Below are positions 56,830 through 64,000 of a stretch of 64,000 bases of DNA, in pieces. The stretch covers positions 53,962,659 through 54,026,658 of the forward strand of contig CM049313.1 in assembly GCA_026874595.1 (NCBI GenBank), read 5' to 3'. Source of the stretch: Sipunculus nudus. Its lineage: Eukaryota; Annelida; Sipuncula; Golfingiida; Sipunculidae. The stretch's first letter is position 1. Each line of letters opens with the position of its first letter. Under the pieces are notes generated by a model. The model ran no database searches, was not told where the DNA came from, and saw only the letters and a program-made list of their open reading frames with translations. The position numbers were made by a program, and so were the translations under genes.

Positions 56830-59240
56830 TCCTTCATAGTAGTTATTATTAATTTCTCTTCTCCATTTATTTGGAAGACTATTATATCTCATTGTATCTA
56901 TATGTATTCCATATATATCCTGTAATTCAAGTTTACTGAACAATGTGTACTAGTTATTTTTTCTTGATTAAATTATGGATATATCGAATTCCTGCTTCAT
57001 ACCATGTTTTATAGAATGCAAGTTTACCATTAATTGTAATATGTGAATTACACCACAGTGACTCTTTCAAATAATACCCGATCGTTTCTGGTGTATCATA
57101 GTTGAACTTGCTCCATTCTTGCAGGATTTCAAACCAAGAAGTATTTTTTTTTCTTAGAAAAAGGAATATCATACACTTCTTCATATTTCATATTGCAAGT
57201 GAAAATGTAATCAGTCATATGCTTTAAACTTATATCTAATAAATGTATCCATCCTACATCTGTGTTTCCTGTTAACAATCCCTTGATTCAAGTAATCTTC
57301 GTGGCTATAACTTTTGATCAGATAGCCACCATGTTCAATCCTCCATACTTTCTTGGTGCTATTAAAGTGCTTCTTTTTATTCTATGTATTTTGCTATTCC
57401 ACAGTAATACCTCTGTTTCCTGTAAGTAGTAAGGTAGTTTATTAGGTTAAAGAGATATATAGCACTGTAGTTGTGATATTTATTCAGATTTTATAACTGT
57501 AATTTTTCCTATTAGCGTTAACTGTCGTTTGTTCCCAATATTTATCATGATTTTTTTATTTTTGTTATTAATGGTTTGAAATTTAAATCATTTAAATTTT
57601 ATAATCTATTATTAATATGAATATATATATATATACCCAGTTATGTCACTGGTCCGGTTGTGTATTGCAAGCCCATCTTAATAATATTAATTTTTTCATG
57701 GTTATGGTTTCCAAAAGGCATGATTATAGTCTTTTCCAAATTAATTTTAAGACCACTTATAGAGTGGAATCGGCTAAACTGATCATTAGATTTTTTAAAT
57801 AACCTCGGGGCTGCTTTCTATAAACAATGATGTATCATTTGCATATTGTGATATTTTATGTGTTATCGTTATTTATCTCTATACCTTTTATTTTCATTAT
57901 TTCTAATTCTTGTAGCTAATATTTTTTGCACAAATGAAAAATAAATATGGTGACAGGGGGCACCCCTGTCGGACTCCCCTGTTAATATTAATAAAAATTT
58001 TGTACCAGTCATTATTTAATACACATGATGTTATATCCTCGTAAAAGACTTTTATCCATTGACTAATAGTTTTCCCGAAGTTGTAATAATCAAGAGCTTT
58101 GTGTATAAAAAGCGATTCGGTTAATTTTTTTATCACCGCTATTTTTTCATCTTCTGAGAGGGTTTGGTGATAATCTGGGAAAAAATTTATTAACAATTTC
58201 AATAGGGGGCTGTTGCTGCTCTGAAGAATAGGGTTTCGTATAAAATATTGATATTTCGTTCAAAATATTATTCTCGTCGGTAATAAACTGAACATCCTTT
58301 TTCTCTGATGATTTTTCAATTTTAAGCTTTGTAATAGTTTGTTTTTTCTAAATTTAAGAAATATTTTGACGGTTTTCCCCCTCTAAATACCAAGTAGTTT
58401 TACACCTTAGCATAGCACCTTCCGTATTTTGCTTGCATCATGGTCTCAATTTTTAGTTTCAGTGCATTTATTTCTTCTAAAAGATTCACATCAGGTTTTT
58501 TCCCCGTACGATTCTTCCAACTGTGCTAATATTGATTCTGTATGCCAAAGCTCTCGTTTTTGTTTCATTTGTCTAGAAGCATATGCAATTGTTGCCCCCT
58601 TATCTTACATTTAATCATATCTCACATTAAGGCTGGATAAGCATTACTGTTTAATTATTTTGTTTCATTAATGGTATTCCTAATTAATTCTATGTATTCT
58701 GGAATCTTTTAATATTTACAATCAAGTTTCCAAAATCCTTGTCTCCCTTTCCTAGATTTTAAATCGAGCCTTATTCCGATTGATGAATGGTTTGTTTTAA
58801 AACCTGGAAAGGTCCAACTGTTTTCCACATTTATGACAAGTCCTTTTGATATTAAGAAAAAATCTAGTCTACAGAATATATCCGATGGTCTTAATCTTTC
58901 CCAGGTGTACTGCTGAAGTCGCGGATGTTGATCACGCCATATATCTACAATATCTAAATTATCTAACCACATATGTATTATATCCTGTGCTCTTTGAAGG
59001 GTTGTAGGATTACCTCCTTTTTTTATCTTCCTCTATTTTTAAGACTCAATTGAAATCACCTCCCAATATTCTGTTATCATTCAGAAAAGATTCAACGTAT
59101 TCCATTATTGTTTCGAAAAAGTCTGCAATGTCATGGTTGGGCCCATATATATTCACACTTGTGCTGTGTGAAAATAATATAGTACCTCCCCACTCGGCTC
59201 TCCATTTTTTCATCTTTTGGGGTGCTGTGTGTCTCATGTA
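56350..59240 (-). mobile_element. L1/Tx1-like LINE, long decayed copy (EN, RT, C-terminal domain)
   Basis: High to low: endonuclease WRAEWGGTILFSHSTSVNIYG and LGGDFN (59190-59050), QQYTWERLRPSDIFCRLDFF (58915-58860) and NHSSIGIRLD. RT follows with LTESLFIHKALDYY, then INRGVRQGCPLSPYLF (57990-57950). The catalytic motif reads SQYANDTSLF (about 57850), with Asp replaced by Asn. The C-terminal domain has HFCNSKEETITHIFYEC in a CxxC-x8-H-x4-C knuckle (56515-56460). An (AT)n run at 56787-56828 has expanded inside the coding text. Multiple stops: not active. Confidence 0.87.
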
Positions 59241-62200
59241 AAAAATAATTTTTTTTTATGTAGCCAATGGAAAGTTTCCCTTCTCTTAATACTATACCCA
59301 AATCCCCTCACATATAAAGAGATTATTTCAGCCATTTAGAAAATAATGCAAAATAATCTTTGATAGACTGTAGCTTATATCACATTCATGTCTAAATATC
59401 AACCTCTTACCTTAATACGAGCAACATACAAATCGGTGCATGTGTGTTGTGCATTTGTATACAACACTACATATTCACATAGCTGCTGTACATAAACCTT
59501 AAACTTAGTGTCTTTACATATACGGTGTCAACGAGACCCTGCTTACAAAAACATTTAGTACTCTTCACTTATTAATGAAATGTTTTACGCCTATTCATGT
59601 ATTCCTGCTCATACAATGTAAAACATATATTATGCGAATATATGCAGTTGCATATATACTAGTTAAATCAAAACGGCCAAACTTATTAGAAAAAAAGATT
59701 AATTACTCTATTAACAAGTAAGTGGAGAAAAATTAACGATGTCAATGAGGTAACAACCACCTGCTTGCTTCTATTAGAGGCTCCAATCTATGCCTAATAG
59801 GTATATAAATTGAATGTTAGTAGATCATGTCATGACATCGCCACCTATGGAAACCTTGATATCAGGGTGTTTGTATTAATCTACTTAATGCCAATAAACC
59901 AGATTATTCAAATTAAGCACTGATGATAACAATGTCTCCTTCATCAGTCTAACTCTCGTTTTCTAGCTGAATAGCCATTTTTTAACTACAATTATAAGTA
60001 AGCCCCAGGGGCGATGTTAATATTTTAACTTGACGAATAATTTAAAAACTACACCTCTATGGTTGCCGCTCGTTGTTTGTAAGTCACAGGTAGAAAAATG
60101 TACAAAGCTCATCACAGTTTCAAAAACTTAAAACTCTTATATGCCAGTTCATTATTTCAAATACTTTCCTTATATTGTATTACCTTTAATTAATCTGAAC
60201 CGATATCAATCAGTCTACTTTTGATTACCTCAAAGGTCAATTTCTATGTGTACACAAACTGAACCTTTACTAATATATATCCATTCTAGCCTGTGTTTCA
60301 CTCGGTACCAACCTCTGATAATAAGTCAGTTAGATAACCTTAGACATCGTTGGCAACCCGCCTACTTAGTCCAAAGAGGAGTAGCTTTAAAGCTAATATG
60401 ACGAGTATTTTAACTTCAATCTATATTTATATGAATAAAGCACTCTGAATAATTATGGCACTAATCTATGTTCATTATACAAAAATCCAGTGTGATTTTA
60501 TATTTTAAAGTCTGATCATTTATACAACCTTTATTACTTAACTGTCAAAGAAACCATCTCAAGAAAAAAAAACATATTGATATATGCGCTTCTTTCACAG
60601 GCCAAAATAATAAAATAAAACATTAGACCTGACAGTGTAGCCCGCAACCTTTCTAATTCATCTTTATTCAAATATCATTGTTTTAAGATCAGAAATGTAT
60701 TACATGGCGGTTCAGTTGATATTATTAATGTTAAACATAAACACTATACACAAATTCCACAATATAGTTATTATGATACTAGCTTGATTAACAGTTACAA
60801 CTGGTATCAATGATAAAAATAAAGTTCTAGGCATTTAGCTAACAGAATATCCCCGGTTTTAGGACTCTAGATGAACCTAGAGCTGAGAAACTGTTGTCAT
60901 TTAATGGGCCTAAATAACAGGTACAAAAGTATCAAAACGAAACTAAAACGCCACTGGTCTTCCTCGATTTTATAAAACTAGTCATGATCAACAAACATAT
61001 AAATTTAAAAGCACTAGATAAATCCACTGCTGAGGAACTAATACGATTCCTGTCACTTGTCGGTCTAAAAAATAGAGGCGAAAATGCATGAAAAGAGAAA
61101 ATAAATGAAGAAACTTAATTACACTTTGCAAAAATGAATAGCTTTATATATATAATATATATAATATATATGTGACAAAATAATAATGACCAATAGTAAT
61201 TAAAGGAAGATACTGTTATTGATATTTAAAATTTAATTCATCCAACTAGAGTATATAATGAGTGAATAATGAAACTGAAAATGCTTTGACCAATCTTACG
61301 GATAGATAAGCAAAAGCAAGTGAAATCGCCGACAACAATTGGGGCGAATTAATGAAAGACTACATAGGGGGATTGGGCTGAGACTGCCACTGCAGCACAA
61401 AATGGAGGAAACTGGTAAAAATGAGAGCAAGCCTTATGCGCCACAATTGAGGGCAATTAGGGTTGTCCGGTAGGTAAATGCATGTAAGTGAATATATTAT
61501 CTGATATCTGTTTAATGATTTTCAATGGCGGAAGACACCATCTTTTGAATGCAGTCTGCAATTCACCTCAAAGCACTAGAGCCTTTCAGAATAATCCCAA
61601 GTCTTGGTTGATAAAAATGTAGGTGAGTGCACATTGAACACCCTAGTTTTACCAATATATAATATTTCACTACATTTCCATTTTCTTGTCTACACAATTC
61701 TTCATATTTCATGGAACTCTACGAAGATGTCTTATTCAGACCAGTCATTATGCTTGATGTACTTGGTACTTAAACGTCTTTTTGCTTCAAAATATCATAT
61801 TCCTTTGCTAACCTGTTGCTATCTAAATATAAAGCTATAACCAGTACTTTGAGGTTCCTCTAATGGAATAGGATTAACAAATGAACCGACGCACGATACC
61901 GCCTGTAATATGTTGACTTAAATACAAGCACGGTGTCCAGGCACATGCAGAGGTGTCTACGAAATGATGATGTTGCATTTTCCACTGAAAATGAGCCATT
62001 ATACACTTTGCGCCCCGATTTATATTTAATTATTCATTAAAATTATTAGGCTTCTGGGCAAAGTCTTTCGATTTTATGAAAAAGTTCAAGGTAAAACGAT
62101 ACAGAGTCAATGTCGTCCATGTAAGTTCAGAAAAGAAAGGCAATTCATACAGAATTGCAGTCCAAAGAGTGCAAGTCTCCGCCATGTTTGTATTCACTTA

Positions 62201-62724
62201 TTCGGTCAATAATTCCCAGGTTTTGTGCATAAGTGAAAATTCCTTGATGATATTCCAAAAACTCGGATCATGTGTAGGATCCACGATAAAAATCTAATAA
62301 TTTCTTCATTGCTTTCTTCCTGAAATTCTCTGGAAACTCATGAGATTTCGTTCAAGATTGCGTGGGTTATGTTGTGAACAAACGCACACACAGACACACA
62401 AACACACACATAAACAGGGATGAACGCATACTCTCCTGGTGAAAGCGAGCAATATAGATCATCATACTTTATTCTGTTAGCGAGAAGGCAGCTTTTCGAT
62501 ACCAATACCACAATGTATAACGTATGACGGGGTGAGATGTATTTTGTCTGGTCTATCTACAGCCTCGTCGTCGGCGTCGGCCTGGTCATCTGTGTCACTT
62601 CTTGTGAGCTCAATAACTATTGGACCACTCAATAACTTTTTACATAAATTTGAATTTTAAAGCGATTCTACCAATATTTAAAAATTATCAAAATATTTAT
62701 ATTATTTAAAATAAAAGTTTTAAA
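59241..62724. other. Gene-poor AT-rich region
   Basis: No protein family, RNA gene or strong repeat seen in 3.5 kb. It has a short CA-rich stretch at 62385-62410 and an AT/ATAT cluster at 61145-61170. The plus ORFs at 61604-61840 and 62076-62297 have no recognisable domain. Confidence 0.45.
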
Positions 62725-63155
62725 ATCAGTGACCTTGGCCTTAATCTTCAAGATCAAATCAGTAAAACTATTGCTCATTGTTTCTGGGATTTCTTGTGAG
62801 TATAGCAACTTTTGAAGCACTAGATATTCTTTGCTCAAATGTTATACATAAGTTGACGGTAAACCGGTGACCTTCCTCTTAAACTTCAAGTCAAAACAGC
62901 TGAAATTATTTTTTAGTGAACACCATAAATTTTGTAACACTCGTTTCTTCCAAAATTTGGGTCTAGTTGAACCCCGGTGATTTTGACCTTCCTTTTCAAG
63001 GTCAAATTAGCCAAAATATATTTTTTCGTGAACAATATAATTTTTGAACCACTAAATATACTCAATACATTTGAAACAAGAAATGTCTCTTCCATAATGT
63101 CAGATGAGGTCGAAAACCGATATTTTTAACCTTCATGTTTAAGGGTCACATATAA
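62725..63155. repeat. TGACCTTGA / TCAAGGTCA dispersed repeat, cluster 2
   Basis: About three diverged units of roughly 130-150 bp carry GTGACCTTGGCC, GTGACCTTCC and TGATTTTGACC, each followed by CTTCAAGATCAAA, CTTCAAGTCAAA or TTTCAAGGTCAAA and then TTTTTNGTGAAC. Same family and internal order as 9818-10190. Confidence 0.72.
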
Positions 63156-63342
63156 CTGCTTTTGCAGTCGCAAAAAAACTCATTCCATTCCACAGTATTC
63201 GACTCTTTGGTAGTGATCTGAGCTCATCATCAGGCTATTAAGAATTATGTAAGGATTGTCAAGTATAGATTTTAACTGCAGCGGATTCCATTATCTCTAT
63301 GTAATTCTCGGAAAACTAATTCATTAAACTTATTTAAACCAT

Positions 63343-63556
63343 GTGTTAATCTTTGATGATGAATGTGCCCCAGGCTTCAGTAACCGTTTTTACAAAACGG
63401 AAAAACCTTGGCTCCCTGGGTCTTGCTACATGTTTGTGACAAGAAGGATGTCATGGGCTGATGCATGTAAAAGCTGCAAACAGTATGAGAGAGATCTTGT
63501 TTGTATCGAGTCTGCAGGGGAAAATAAACATCTCACTGGTGTAACTGAAAAACAGA
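63343..63556 (+). CDS. C-type lectin domain, first part (exon; gene continues beyond the window)
   Basis: The frame encodes CAPGFSNRFYKTEKPW, GSCYMFVTRRMSWADA and CKSCKQYERDLVCIES, then AGENKHLTGVTEKQMG. GSCY...W..A...C......L..I.S..E. is the standard first half of a C-type lectin-like fold, with a cysteine before it as in long-form domains. The donor ATGG|GTATGT at 63557 fits. The true 5' border is unclear: there is an ATG at 63343, but the only nearby AG is at 63372-63373, which would lose the first cysteine. The second half (WIGL and WND-type calcium-site blocks) would lie right of the window. Ligand and secretion cannot be judged. Confidence 0.8.
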
Positions 63557-63639
63557 TGGGTATGTGGAAAGCCACACTTTTTGTACTTGTTTGAACCAAA
63601 ACATATTTCATGAATTTTTGATAATCAGTAATAGACAGG

Positions 63640-63780
63640 AGAGTAGTGGGTAGACAGGATTGAGTGGTAACACGATCGGCGACCCGAGTTCGGTCCCAGA
63701 CGTGGCCATGTGAGTAGCCTGTATGAACCGTCTAAGGTGGATTTCGTCGGATTTTCCGGTTTCCGATTAGTTATAGCTAG
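63640..63780 (+). mobile_element. Possible tRNA-derived SINE fragment
   Basis: GGATTGAGTGGTAACACG resembles an A box and CCGAGTTCGGTCCC a B box about 30 bp later. Next comes AGGTGGATTT...CCGGTTTCC, a phrase common in tRNA-derived SINEs of marine invertebrates as I recall them. No tail or target duplication was found. Confidence 0.4.
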
Positions 63781-64000
63781 CTATTTGTACAATCAATTTA
63801 AAAGAGGTAAACTCTACAGTTTTTCATATTTGCTTCTTTGTTAAAAATTGTCTATTTTAATCATCATAAATTTTATGACCACCATGTGATCGGAGAAAAA
63901 AAAATTTAAGAATATTGTATTGCACTATTTTAATATTAATTTTGTCTTAAGAGCGTAGGGGGGTCGGCTTTTGGATTGGTGGTTTTAATAGTAAAGATGA

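Noticed and set aside
1-64000. CRISPR arrays, bacterial operons or prophage
   Set aside because: Introns, SINEs, LINEs and animal gene families show nuclear animal DNA; the tandem repeats lack the repeat-spacer pattern.

Overview
This 64 kb window is animal nuclear DNA. It is AT-rich, its protein-coding genes are split by GT-AG introns, and it holds a chloride cotransporter gene, a cytosolic-type aminoacyl-tRNA synthetase gene, a C-type lectin exon, several classes of retroelement, tRNA-derived SINEs and many microsatellites. The dispersed TGACCTTGA/TCAAGGTCA-bearing repeats and the mix of Ty3/Gypsy, CR1/L2-like and L1/Tx1-like elements suggest a marine invertebrate, probably a lophotrochozoan such as a mollusc. 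That species guess is weak and rests on repeat style only.

Three host genes are visible, none of them as one long ORF. (1) 4128-7400 (+): the last five coding exons of an SLC12-family Na-K-Cl or Na-Cl cotransporter, ending at the family's ...[13 protein letters not shown]-terminus. Its upstream exons lie left of the window. (2) 28108-18793 (-): a ten-exon prolyl-tRNA synthetase of the archaeal/eukaryotic type, about 495 residues. It appears to be free-standing rather than the C-terminal half of a fused EPRS, and it can be followed from a plausible ATG to the stop. (3) 63343-63556 (+): one exon of a C-type lectin domain running off the right edge. The first two genes are convergent, with about 11.4 kb of repeat-rich spacer between them. 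Each carries one apparent single-base homopolymer frameshift, and the SLC12 gene also has one apparent GG instead of AG splice acceptor, so consensus error or recent decay must be considered.

The rest is mostly transposon debris. 1-3663: a minus-strand Gypsy pol remnant with a CR1/L2-like LINE tail inside its RT. 13.8-15.3 kb: minisatellites. 16546-16955: an intact-looking SINE with target-site duplication. 17.6-18.5 kb: an L1/Tx1-like fragment. 23.3-26.4 kb: a tandem repeat and a fold-back element inside a ProRS intron. 28.7-32.4 kb: two inverted LTR-like elements with C-rich repeats between. 38696-49335: a 5.3 kb tandem duplication, each unit containing a decayed Gypsy element, a 498 bp hAT-like MITE with 8 bp target duplication, an L1/Tx1 fragment and a partial dispersed repeat. 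49.1-55.6 kb: a nested stack with a minus-strand Gypsy element interrupted by both an L1/Tx1-like and a CR1/L2-like LINE. 56.3-59.2 kb: a longer decayed L1/Tx1-like element. 32.4-38.7 kb and 59.2-62.7 kb have no recognisable gene.

I found no evidence for a wholly new biological system. The most unusual points are the separate, divergent ProRS gene, the shared nested LINE-in-Gypsy junction at two places 49 kb apart, the hAT-like MITE shared by both copies of the tandem duplication, and the nuclear-receptor-like half-sites carried by a dispersed repeat.
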